Assembly: GCA_945873065.1 (NCBI GenBank)
Contig: CAMCBN010000001.1
Location: forward strand, 124,001 to 188,000
DNA length: 64,000 bases
Reading direction: 5' to 3'
From: an uncultured Candidatus Saccharibacteria bacterium
GTDB lineage: Bacteria > Patescibacteriota > Saccharimonadia > Saccharimonadales > Saccharimonadaceae
Each line of letters starts with the position of its first letter. Positions within the stretch are counted from its first letter, which is position 1. Position numbers and translations under genes: made by a program. Under the pieces are notes generated by a model, which saw only the letters and a program-made list of their open reading frames with translations, had not been told where the DNA came from and ran no database searches. This document shows, piece by piece, positions 16,759 to 24,687 of this stretch.

Positions 16759-17862
16759 ATGAATCCACAACAACCGTATCAACCGCAATCCGCTAATCAG
16801 CAACCACCTACAATGCCATACAACAGTGATGCTGGTGCACCACACTACGCGCCATATACACCTTCTCAAATTGATTATGCTGGACAGCCATCACAGCAAG
16901 CATACACTCAAACACAGCCCAACCCTCAGTCAACAGCCTACCCACACCAACAGGACCAGCAACCCGCTCCTGCAGCCCCAGTACAGCAACCATACCCGTA
17001 CGCCAATGCTGCACAGCCAGCACAGCCAGCACAGCCAGCTACTACACCAAACACCATACAACCTACCCAACAAATGGCACAAACGGCCTACAACACATAC
17101 CCCGGGTATACGCAGCAGACCTACCAGCAATCTCCTGGGGGCCAACCACAATCAGCTTACTCTACACAGCAGCAACCTCCCTACCAGAATGACCTACAAA
17201 CACAACCATCTGCAGCTTATAGCGATCAACCATCGCCCGCCCAGCAGCCGCCCGAGCCGAGCCCAAATAACGAATCATTCTCGGTAGACTACCTCAATGA
17301 AATCGCCCCACAATCACCACCAGTACAGCTCAATAATTTTGCTGTCATTGGACTGATCGTCGGTGTACTTGCGCTAGCCTTTGGCTCGCTTGCTTTCCTC
17401 AATGGGAGCCAACCAGACTACACCAAGGAGGCACAGGCCACCTATGCTCGTATCGAGACGCTCCAGGCAGCTACAAAAGAACATCAGAGCCACCTGACCG
17501 AAAACGAGCTTTCGAGCATGAATGCTACCCTGACCACCTCGTTAGGTAGTATGGCGTCTGAGCTCGAAACTACCATGAAAGAGTCTAAAATTAAAACGAC
17601 CCTTACTGGTAATGAAAAAAAGAAAGAACAAGCCTACGCCGAAGACCTTACCAAGACTCTTGAAGATGCCTATCTAACAGGTGTATTAGACCGTGTCTAC
17701 GCCCGACAGATGAGCTACCAGCTCAACATTCTTAAAAGCCAACTACAAAAGCTAAAAAACGCTAGTGGCAACCGCAAAACTATCAAGACTTTTTATGACA
17801 CCAATAGCAAGACTATCGACGCGGCCACTAAATCATTTAACGACTTCACCTCGACCAAATAA
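16759..17862 (+). CDS. Pro/Gln-rich single-pass membrane protein of unknown function
   Basis: A 367-aa protein. The first 190 residues are low complexity, dominated by Gln, Pro, Ala, Tyr and Thr, with small repeats such as AQPAQPAQPA. One transmembrane helix follows (AVIGLIVGVLALAFGSLAFL, near residue 205), then a C-terminal helical domain of about 140 residues with Lys/Glu/Thr-rich, coiled-coil-like character. The orientation is probably cytoplasmic tail first. It resembles the proline-rich anchored proteins seen in CPR bacteria but I cannot name it. The start ATG 16759 has GAGACAG upstream. Confidence 0.7.
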   Translation: MNPQQPYQPQSANQQPPTMPYNSDAGAPHYAPYTPSQIDYAGQPSQQAYTQTQPNPQSTAYPHQQDQQPAPAAPVQQPYPYANAAQPAQPAQPATTPNTIQPTQQMAQTAYNTYPGYTQQTYQQSPGGQPQSAYSTQQQPPYQNDLQTQPSAAYSDQPSPAQQPPEPSPNNESFSVDYLNEIAPQSPPVQLNNFAVIGLIVGVLALAFGSLAFLNGSQPDYTKEAQATYARIETLQAATKEHQSHLTENELSSMNATLTTSLGSMASELETTMKESKIKTTLTGNEKKKEQAYAEDLTKTLEDAYLTGVLDRVYARQMSYQLNILKSQLQKLKNASGNRKTIKTFYDTNSKTIDAATKSFNDFTSTK

Positions 17863-17977
17863 AATAAGAAAATAAGCACTGAGAATATAGCCGACTAAAA
17901 GCCCTATATCTATGGTTTATAGGCGGTCTAATATCAATATGTTAAGCGTGGATTAAGCAGTTTAGTTTTCAGCAACG

Positions 17978-18325
17978 TTATGAGCTTTCTGTCACTAGCC
18001 GCCAGCTCAACCGAGCCAAGTCAAAAATTTCATCGTCGCTCAGCTGACCCGAGCAAATCACTGTAATCCAATGCTTTTTATTCATATGATAGCCCGGCAG
18101 CACTGACTCGTATTTTTCCTGTAGATTGAGTGACAACTGTGGATCGCACTTCAAATTTACTCGTAGCGGATTCGTCCCTTCAGCGATCATCGCAAACATC
18201 TTTTCCTTGTCGCCTGGCACATCTTTATGCCCGACTTTATACACCGCCCATTCCTTACCAAACGGATAATCCAGCCATGCACCCGGCAAACTTAATAAAA
18301 ATTCCTCTAGTTGTTTGTGTGTCAT
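17978..18325 (-). CDS. MmcQ/YjbR family DNA-binding-like protein
   Basis: A 115-aa protein of the YjbR/MmcQ fold. It shows the conserved PGAWLDYPFGKEWAVYKVGHK start, KMFAMIAEG in the middle and NLKCDPQ, then GYHMNKKHWITV. The fold has a double-wing DNA-binding look, but the function is not established. The ATG has AAGGTG upstream and overlaps the 3' end of orn by 4 nt, so translation is coupled. Confidence 0.85.
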   Translation of the reverse strand: MTHKQLEEFLLSLPGAWLDYPFGKEWAVYKVGHKDVPGDKEKMFAMIAEGTNPLRVNLKCDPQLSLNLQEKYESVLPGYHMNKKHWITVICSGQLSDDEIFDLARLSWRLVTESS

Positions 18326-18873
18326 GCTTTCACCTTCTTTAGGTAATACTTGAGCTCCTGAATGCTGCCGCGAATATCATCAAGCGCCCGATGATTCTCG
18401 GGTTTAGCAAATTTCTTACCGTATTTCCCCTCCATCACCACCTTCCAGGCACTCACATCCAGCATTCGGTAATGTAACCTTTTTGACAACATCGGCCACC
18501 ATTGATCAATGAACCTGCGGTCCTGATGAATCGAATTACCGCCCAGTAAAATTCGCGCCTCGCCCGCACAAAATTCATCACAAAACGTCAACAATTCCTG
18601 CTCAATCTCGCCCAGCGGCTTACCTGATTCATTTTGCTCCTCAAGACCGCGACGAGCCTCTGGGTGCTCACCCCAAAAACCAGCATTACGATCAAGCAAC
18701 GTCTTCAGCTTCGCTCCGTCGTGTCGCACCACTCCTTCATACGTCGCGATTTCCGTAAAATCCCAATCCGTCACAATCGCCGCCACTTCCAAAATTTCGT
18801 CATGTACCGGGTCCAGCCCGGTCATCTCCAAGTCGACCCACACAATCCGCTTCGGTTTAAACGCTTGTCTCAT
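18322..18873 (-). CDS. orn: Oligoribonuclease (DEDD 3'-5' exonuclease)
   Basis: A 183-aa exonuclease that degrades 2-5 nt RNAs to mononucleotides. The DEDDh residues are visible: WVDLEMTGLDP (Asp and Glu), the Asp in QDRRFIDQWWP, and HRALDDIRGSIQELKYY with the final His and Asp. Length and motifs match Orn closely. TATACT lies 6 nt before the ATG. With a degenerate DHH/NrnA-like protein elsewhere in the window, Orn may be the working nanoRNase of the cell. Confidence 0.95.
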   Translation of the reverse strand: MRQAFKPKRIVWVDLEMTGLDPVHDEILEVAAIVTDWDFTEIATYEGVVRHDGAKLKTLLDRNAGFWGEHPEARRGLEEQNESGKPLGEIEQELLTFCDEFCAGEARILLGGNSIHQDRRFIDQWWPMLSKRLHYRMLDVSAWKVVMEGKYGKKFAKPENHRALDDIRGSIQELKYYLKKVKA

Positions 18874-18879
18874 ACACTT

Positions 18880-18885
18880 AGTATA
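18880..18885 (-). promoter_or_regulatory. -10 box of orn-yjbR, leaderless type
   Basis: TATACT ends 6 nt before the orn ATG. Confidence 0.6.
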
Positions 18886-18918
18886 TACCCGCTCGTACGC
18901 TCACTTCAACAAACCAAC

Positions 18919-19503
18919 TCAGTTCCTTTGTATAGCCGCCAACACAGACCGAATTTTTTCAGCATCATCAAAATTCATTGGCTGCTGTAGTACCATCATA
19001 TCTTCCACGAGTTTCTGTATATCCTTCTCATCCATTTCCGACCAATCCATCCGTGGAAGGTTATTCGGGCTTATTCTATAATTTCCGATAGAGTATTCCG
19101 TATCTCGCGTTCCTGCTACTGGGTTGCCATACTGGCCACCAATACTCCACGTCCTTGCTATCTCCAGAGGCTCTGCTTCGCCTTCTCTTCCTATTGTTGT
19201 AACAATCCGCATAAATATCTCATCCTGGAGTCTCATATCGTCGTCAAGTATAGTTTCGGGTGCATACAGTATCTGGCATTTATCAGAAAGCAGTACCTCA
19301 TCGTCATCAACAAATAATTCACGAATTAACTTGGGAGGTAGCTGACATGAATACACGTAGGCGGGGCCTCCGTCCGCAGATAAACTACCTCTTTCCTCAT
19401 TTTTTTGACCTCTGCTCATAAGAATCTCACGCGCCTCGTTGCGTAATTCGCCAAGAGCCTTTTCGTCCAAGACAAGATCAAAGGAGTTTTGGGGTTTTTC
19501 CAT
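18919..19503 (-). CDS. Hypothetical acidic protein
   Basis: A 194-aa soluble protein rich in Glu and Asp, with no membrane segment. It shows PPKLIRELFVDDDEVLLSDK in the first half and ARTWSIGGQYGNPVAGT later. No family is recognised. The start ATG 19503 is preceded by TATAAC at 9 nt rather than by a ribosome-binding site. Confidence 0.6.
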   Translation of the reverse strand: MEKPQNSFDLVLDEKALGELRNEAREILMSRGQKNEERGSLSADGGPAYVYSCQLPPKLIRELFVDDDEVLLSDKCQILYAPETILDDDMRLQDEIFMRIVTTIGREGEAEPLEIARTWSIGGQYGNPVAGTRDTEYSIGNYRISPNNLPRMDWSEMDEKDIQKLVEDMMVLQQPMNFDDAEKIRSVLAAIQRN

Positions 19504-19574
19504 AATAGTTTTGTTATAACATAAATTATTTATTTATTCAATTATATCCTTTTCACTATACAGCTTTCACATGC

Positions 19575-19580
19575 TACACT
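19575..19580 (+). promoter_or_regulatory. -10 box of pyrH, leaderless type
   Basis: TACACT ends 6 nt before the pyrH ATG; TTTTCA stands upstream at a 19-bp spacing. Confidence 0.5.
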
Positions 19581-19586
19581 AAACTC

Positions 19587-20291
19587 ATGACCAAACGCAT
19601 TCTTCTCAAACTCTCAGGCGAACAATTACAAGGCGAGTTCTCGAGCGGCTTCGACCCGAACCGCGCTCGCTGGATCGCTGATCAAATCAAACCAGCGCTC
19701 ACGAACGGTGCCGAAATCGTCATCATGGTCGGCGGCGGCAACTACGTTCGCGGCAACCAAATCATCGGCCACGGCATCCAGCCCGTCTCTGCCCACAATA
19801 TCGGTATGCTCTCCACGCTAATGAACGCCATCGCGCTGGCCGACGTCTTCAACGACGCCGAGTTGCCGACTCGTGCGCTCTCCACCGTCGAGATTAATCA
19901 ATTTATCGATCAATATACTTTCCGCCGCGCTCTCAGCCACATCAGAAAAGGCCGCGTTGTTATCGTCGCCTGCGGCACTGGCCGGCCATTCTTGACTACT
20001 GACACTGCCGCACTTAATTTGGCGCTGGAAATGCAATGTGATGTTGTGATTAAAACAACAAAAGTTGATGGCGTCTATGACAAAGACCCGACGAAATTTC
20101 CCGATGCTGTTAAATTTGACCGATTGACTTACGACGATATTTTAACCAACCCCAATATCACCGTCATGGACAAAGCTGCCATCGGTCTCGCCGCCGAAGA
20201 AAACAAGCCTATCGTCATTTGCGACCTACTCACAAGTGGTAATATAGCACGAGCTGCCCGCGGCGAAGATGTCGGTACGCTGATTTCTTAA
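19587..20291 (+). CDS. pyrH: UMP kinase
   Basis: A 234-aa amino-acid-kinase-fold enzyme phosphorylating UMP to UDP. Visible motifs are ILLKLSGEQLQGE at the start, the VGGGNYVRGN glycine loop, CGTGRPFLTTDTAA and KTTKVDGVYDKDP. The length matches the family. It feeds pyrG and the reductase genes located 5-10 kb downstream. It is followed by a strong terminator. Confidence 0.96.
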   Translation: MTKRILLKLSGEQLQGEFSSGFDPNRARWIADQIKPALTNGAEIVIMVGGGNYVRGNQIIGHGIQPVSAHNIGMLSTLMNAIALADVFNDAELPTRALSTVEINQFIDQYTFRRALSHIRKGRVVIVACGTGRPFLTTDTAALNLALEMQCDVVIKTTKVDGVYDKDPTKFPDAVKFDRLTYDDILTNPNITVMDKAAIGLAAEENKPIVICDLLTSGNIARAARGEDVGTLIS

Positions 20292-20333
20292 ATTTAGTTG
20301 CCTATTACTAGACCCCGATATCATCGGTACAAA

Positions 20334-20369
20334 TTAGACCCCGCTGTAACTATCTACAGCGGGGTCTAA
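20334..20369. terminator. Bidirectional terminator between pyrH and mscL
   Basis: A perfect 15-bp inverted repeat, TTAGACCCCGCTGTA paired with its complement around a 6-nt loop, between convergent genes. A second smaller hairpin (TAAAAGCC/GGCTTTTA) follows at about 20374. Confidence 0.75.
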
Positions 20370-20387
20370 CGCCTAAAAGCCTGGCTT

Positions 20388-20834
20388 TTAATCCTTTTTC
20401 TTATCTAATTTATCCAGCTTCAAAAAATGAATGATCGCATACACCACAAACGCTACCGCTAGCAAAGTGATCAACGAACTAATAAATGCCCCATAAAGAA
20501 ACTCACCTTTACGACCTGCGATTTCGACTGTGAAAGACGCCGCCTGTAAACCTTTTTGCGAGCCAACGATCAGCTGCACCAGTGGATCAATGAAAGCTGT
20601 CACCAACTTTTTGACCGTGTCGCCAGCGGCAGTACCGATCGCCAAACCAACTGCTAAGCCGACCACACCCTGCTCGCGTATAAAGTCCATAAAGCCACCA
20701 CCATGGCCCTTCGCCTTCTCTTTGGCCGCTGCTGCCCTACTCCGCAACTCTGCCACACTTGGTTTTTTCACAGCTGGTTTCTTGGTGGCCGTTTCTTTGA
20801 CCGCTGTTTTTTTGGCTACTTTTTTCTCTGCCAT
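20388..20834 (-). CDS. mscL: Large-conductance mechanosensitive channel MscL, extended N-terminus
   Basis: A 148-aa homopentameric channel releasing solutes on osmotic downshock. The core MscL signature is present: FIREQGVVGLAVGLAIGTAAGDTVKKLVTAFI in pieces, the second helix LITLLAVAFVVYAIIHFL, and a short basic tail. It differs by a 40-residue Lys/Ala-rich N-terminal extension (AEKKVAKKTAVKETATKKPA), which resembles histone-H1-like or ribosomal tails. AAAGGAG precedes the ATG, so the extension start is well supported. Confidence 0.93.
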   Translation of the reverse strand: MAEKKVAKKTAVKETATKKPAVKKPSVAELRSRAAAAKEKAKGHGGGFMDFIREQGVVGLAVGLAIGTAAGDTVKKLVTAFIDPLVQLIVGSQKGLQAASFTVEIAGRKGEFLYGAFISSLITLLAVAFVVYAIIHFLKLDKLDKKKD

Positions 20835-20879
20835 AAAACTCCTTTTGGTTAGTAATCATTTCGATTGTATCATACAACT

Positions 20880-21773
20880 TTACAAATTACGTAAAAGTTT
20901 TCTAGCTGCTGAGAGTTTACCTGTCCGCAAAGAACTAGGTGGTAGTCGTTCATATTCACCCAACGCCCACTGTGCTAGCTGTTTATTACGTGTTCGCTTG
21001 GCAATACTTCTTAACGTATCTGGCAAAAAGAGCTGATTTTTTGATGTGTCACCTGGGACTAAGCTCTCAGCCGCCATTGCTGCCAATTTTATCGCTTCAT
21101 CATACTTTTCTGCCTGTAACAATTTTTTGCACAGCCTATCGAGCTCTCTCAAGTTGTTACGTGGATCAACATCAAGGTATATACCCGCCAGTTCTAGCAA
21201 TTCCTCATTTGCCACATCGACCTCACCCCTGTCTGCCCGCCGGGCAGCATTGTACTGTTGTACCAATAATAAACGACCAGGCACCGATGGCAATGTTAGT
21301 AATTGTAGTACATGATCAGTAGGTCGATACTCCCGAAACCGCGCAATATCCGTATCGTCAAACGACAACCATGGTCGCGACCCGACGAACTTTTCTCTAT
21401 CAGTCGACGGTGGCAACCGCTTCAAAAGCTCATCTGAGTACAGCGTGTTTACTGCCCGTAAATCACCCATCGCCAACTGATCCAGCGGATCAGACCCACC
21501 AATTGCCTCAGTCATATCACAGCACAACTCCTTCGTTGCCACATCAAGCAAAAAGGCCCTATCACTACCTCGGTCGAATAACGTCACTATCGCATGTTGG
21601 TTGGCATAACTGACGAAATGCTCAATACCCAGCTGCTCCAAACACTCTGAAGCGATAATTACATGGCCAAAACAATTCGTCACTTCGCGATGTGCTAACT
21701 CTGTCGCATCTAACAATGGCGAAATCGCTGAAGTCGGCGCAAAATCCACCGTCTGCCGTACCAAGTGCGCCAC
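20880..21773 (-). CDS. Hypothetical protein, 5' part probably shifted in frame
   Basis: A 297-aa frame beginning at GTG 21773. The C-terminal half is helical with TPR-like spacing (LDRLCKKLLQAEKYDEAIKLAAMAAESL). No family is recognised. The frame stays open upstream to 21866 with coding-like sequence (RANYEQSPRSFDDATEAA) but has no ATG there. A promoter and ATG in another frame (21842-21943) point into it. I infer a single gene interrupted by a -1 shift, or else an unusual start. If joined, it would be about 350 aa. Confidence 0.6.
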   Translation of the reverse strand: MAHLVRQTVDFAPTSAISPLLDATELAHREVTNCFGHVIIASECLEQLGIEHFVSYANQHAIVTLFDRGSDRAFLLDVATKELCCDMTEAIGGSDPLDQLAMGDLRAVNTLYSDELLKRLPPSTDREKFVGSRPWLSFDDTDIARFREYRPTDHVLQLLTLPSVPGRLLLVQQYNAARRADRGEVDVANEELLELAGIYLDVDPRNNLRELDRLCKKLLQAEKYDEAIKLAAMAAESLVPGDTSKNQLFLPDTLRSIAKRTRNKQLAQWALGEYERLPPSSLRTGKLSAARKLLRNL

Positions 21774-21841
21774 CTGCGTAGCTGCCTCCGTTGCGTCATC
21801 AAACGACCGCGGCGACTGCTCATAATTAGCCCGAATTAATT

Positions 21842-21943
21842 TCAGTTGTTGAGAGTCCAGAATAATTCACGCTGCAATTCTGGATCACCATCAACGAACC
21901 GCTGTTTTGGCGTCATCAAATCGGCCGAAAGATACTTATCCAT
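21842..21943 (-). CDS. 33-aa ORF, likely the shifted 5' end of the downstream gene
   Basis: ATG 21943 starts a 33-codon frame (begins MDKYLSADLMTPKQRFVDGD). It ends in TGA inside the open upstream part of the 20880-21773 frame. TATAAT lies 6 nt before the ATG, the same leaderless pattern as at other genes here. The overlap of the two frames (21842-21866) is where a one-base shift would join them. No standard slippery heptamer is visible. Confidence 0.5.
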   Translation of the reverse strand: MDKYLSADLMTPKQRFVDGDPELQRELFWTLNN

Positions 21944-21949
21944 GGATTT

Positions 21950-21955
21950 ATTATA
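21950..21955 (-). promoter_or_regulatory. -10 box, leaderless type, before the 33-aa ORF
   Basis: A perfect TATAAT ends 6 nt before ATG 21943. Confidence 0.55.
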
Positions 21956-21969
21956 CAATAAAATGCATT

Positions 21970-23601
21970 TTACAGTTTCTCTGGTGCTGCAATCCCCAAG
22001 ATCGTCAATCCCGCCTTCAAAATATCCGCATAAAGTGCTACCAGTGCCACTCGATGCGCCTCTTTTTCACTACCAACCACCCGGTTTTTTTCGTAATAAC
22101 GGTTAAACTCTTGCGCCAGTTCAAACAAATAATTGCAAATATGGTGCGGCTCGAGTTGCTTCATTGCCTGCTCGACCACTTCTTTGTATTCAGTCAATTT
22201 CCGTATCAATGCCCGGTCTTCGTCTTCGATCGTCGTTGGAAACGCCGCTTCAACTGAGGCTTTATTTAACACACCACGCGCCCGAGCATGCGCATACTGC
22301 AGATAACTACCGGTGTTTCCAGTCAGACTAACCGCCTCGTTAATATCAAATACTACGTCGCTGCCGATTTTTACTTTCAAGAATTGATACCTGAGCGCTC
22401 CAGCAACAATCTCTTCTGAAGCGTCACCACCATGCTCAGCGATAGCTTTGGTAAATTCATCAAACAGCCAGCCAATTGTCACCACTTCGCCGGTGCGCGA
22501 ACTCATTTTACCCGTAGTCAATTTTACCAAACCAGTCGCATAGTTAAATAATTTTCCTTTTAGCGAGGGGATTGCCAGTTCGCTCGCCGCGATCACCCCG
22601 CGAAAGTACGCTGCCTGCTCTTCACCGTTCACTGTAATAGATAGGTCAAGGTCTGGAAAATCTTGATGCTTCAACTGGATCAAGCCCATATCATGCGCAC
22701 CGTACAAGCCATTACCATTTGATCCAATGAAAACGTTATCAAATGAACCATATTTACTGCCTTGAAAGACATACGCACCATCAGACTTAGTAAAAACATC
22801 AGGTGTTTTTTCAATAATTAAAGTCTTACCCGGCTCTTCAGTCTCGCTCTCAACATAGCGCCGCTCAATTGGCACATTACCCAACCTCGCAACATTACTA
22901 TCAATCTCATCAAAACTCCACCGCTTACATATTTCATAGACCTGTTTATAGACTGGATCGTCCAAAACAAATGATTGCTTCGCCAGTTCATCAATTTCTG
23001 CCCGCGCCTCTGGCGACTCCTTGGCAGCACGCGAACCTTCGACATACATGCGGCTCATAAATTCATTCCGCTTCTCTACTGGAACATCGTTTAGTTTCGC
23101 TGGGTCGCGGTTAATTTCGCGTAAAATCGCCCACATGCTTTTGCCGACGTGTGTACCAACATCACCATGATAACTCACGCGGTGTACCGTCGCACCATCA
23201 GTTGCCAGTAAGTTTGCCATCGTGTCCGCCAGGATTGAATTTAAGGCATGACCAATATGCATCGCTTTAAATGGATTTGGACAGTTAGTTTCGATCACCA
23301 CCTCTTTACCTAGGCGTTTAGTGATTGGTCGTGCATGCAGTAGGTCCAACAGCGCCGCGTCGCTCAGCCGAATATTGATAAATCCCGGCCCCGCCACGGT
23401 TACCTCAGTAAAATCATCATGCAAGCGCAGTTTCTCAGCGATTTTCTCGGCGATTTGGCGCGGATTTTCACCAAGTGGTTTTGCAAGTTGCAGCGCCACA
23501 TTGGTCGCGTAGTCGCCGAACTTCGCGTCCGGCCGCGTTAGCTCAATATCAATTTCGCGGTCAAACAACTCTTTCACCGCATCAAAAATAACCTGTTCCA
23601 T
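21970..23601 (-). CDS. argS: Arginyl-tRNA synthetase
   Basis: A 543-aa class I synthetase. It has the N-terminal Add1-type domain, the HIGH motif in NPFKAMHIGHALNS, the ArgRS-typical ARARGVLNKA anticodon domain, and a Lys-containing KMSS region (VKLTTGKMSSRTGEVV). It charges tRNA-Arg; a tRNA-Arg(GCG) lies at 43.2 kb. TATAAT is 7 nt upstream of the ATG. Confidence 0.97.
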   Translation of the reverse strand: MEQVIFDAVKELFDREIDIELTRPDAKFGDYATNVALQLAKPLGENPRQIAEKIAEKLRLHDDFTEVTVAGPGFINIRLSDAALLDLLHARPITKRLGKEVVIETNCPNPFKAMHIGHALNSILADTMANLLATDGATVHRVSYHGDVGTHVGKSMWAILREINRDPAKLNDVPVEKRNEFMSRMYVEGSRAAKESPEARAEIDELAKQSFVLDDPVYKQVYEICKRWSFDEIDSNVARLGNVPIERRYVESETEEPGKTLIIEKTPDVFTKSDGAYVFQGSKYGSFDNVFIGSNGNGLYGAHDMGLIQLKHQDFPDLDLSITVNGEEQAAYFRGVIAASELAIPSLKGKLFNYATGLVKLTTGKMSSRTGEVVTIGWLFDEFTKAIAEHGGDASEEIVAGALRYQFLKVKIGSDVVFDINEAVSLTGNTGSYLQYAHARARGVLNKASVEAAFPTTIEDEDRALIRKLTEYKEVVEQAMKQLEPHHICNYLFELAQEFNRYYEKNRVVGSEKEAHRVALVALYADILKAGLTILGIAAPEKL

Positions 23602-23608
23602 AGCGCTT

Positions 23609-23614
23609 ATTATA
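23609..23614 (-). promoter_or_regulatory. -10 box of argS, leaderless type
   Basis: A perfect TATAAT ends 7 nt before the argS ATG. Confidence 0.6.
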
Positions 23615-23746
23615 TCATTTCAAGATGAACGTAAAAACCAGCTTAAAAATCAAGCTGATCTAGGTGTGAGTGTACACAATTATTGTTCATCACAATGTAT
23701 ATCTACCACTGTCAGTATATTAACACTGCATAATCCTTTCGGCCTA

Positions 23747-24664
23747 TTAGACAACGTGCTTGGCTTTAGCTAGCTTTTCATCATAGTTGTCTCGCATCCA
23801 CTCTAGCACTACACCGCCCAGCCGTCGCAAAACCTTACGCTGCTCTTGTTGTGCCGCTTCAGAGTTGTCAGACCTTAAGTCTTGCAGTATTTCATTATAA
23901 TTACCGATTTCGTCATTTGTAGGTGTCATCGACTCCTCAAAAGTCATACGCACATCTTTTTTACGGAACGTCCACGAAGGATGAATGGCATTGTCATTGA
24001 GCTGCGTCGGATTATTCTGCTGCCCCTCTACTTGCATTAACACTGGCAGAATTGGTCGACCAGTAGCCAAAGCCAAATGCGGCACTAATTTACCAGGCTT
24101 TTCTGGCAACTTGCCATCGTTGCTAATATTATGCGTAGTCATTGGATTATGTGCTGCTGCAACTATACTAAAACCCTGTTCTTTCATTCTCTCAACGAGT
24201 TCTTCGTAGTCGCTACTATCGAAATGTCCAGCCACTTTATGGTCCGCTCGATCTTCCGCCTCTTCAAAACCATCCGCAAAACTATATGGCACTTTATAAA
24301 CCGTATCTAGACCAACCATTCTATACGGTATCTCTTGGTGTGCCAACTCAAAATTTGTTGACGCCACTGGAACTTTAACGTCCAAAACCTGGGAGGCAAC
24401 CATAGCAGTCACCGGAACATCAACGTCTGTCAGGTGGCTAGTGCCAACTATTACATTCTTTTCTGGATCAAGGTGGTGCGCAGATTTTTTGGCGGTACTA
24501 AGTAAATTGTCTAGCCCAACAATCTCAAGAGCTACATTACCCAATAACCCATTCTGTGTCAGTTTTAAGCCTTCGCGAAGTAGCCACGGACTAGAATCAT
24601 ACCCTCCGGTAGATCCCTCCTGCTTAATTCTTTTGAAATCCGGCGAATGCGAAAATAATGTCAT
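23747..24664 (-). CDS. PlsC-like acyltransferase family protein
   Basis: A 305-aa protein with an acyltransferase-like layout: the Hx4D motif in GTSHLTDVDVPVT (about residue 77), a middle FSIVAAAHNPMT block, then KLVPHLALATGRPILPVLM as the substrate-side strand. There is no membrane helix. It may use acyl chains in phospholipid synthesis, which CPR cells often take from hosts. The start ATG 24664 has TATATA at 6 nt, weakly matching the leaderless pattern. It is 24 bp from pyrG. Confidence 0.6.
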   Translation of the reverse strand: MTLFSHSPDFKRIKQEGSTGGYDSSPWLLREGLKLTQNGLLGNVALEIVGLDNLLSTAKKSAHHLDPEKNVIVGTSHLTDVDVPVTAMVASQVLDVKVPVASTNFELAHQEIPYRMVGLDTVYKVPYSFADGFEEAEDRADHKVAGHFDSSDYEELVERMKEQGFSIVAAAHNPMTTHNISNDGKLPEKPGKLVPHLALATGRPILPVLMQVEGQQNNPTQLNDNAIHPSWTFRKKDVRMTFEESMTPTNDEIGNYNEILQDLRSDNSEAAQQEQRKVLRRLGGVVLEWMRDNYDEKLAKAKHVV

Positions 24665-24687
24665 AACGTTTATATATCACATATTGG

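Noticed and set aside
21970-23601. Long plus-strand reading frames opposite argS, nrdA and polA
   Set aside because: They lack start signals and recognisable products and are shadows of the real minus-strand genes.
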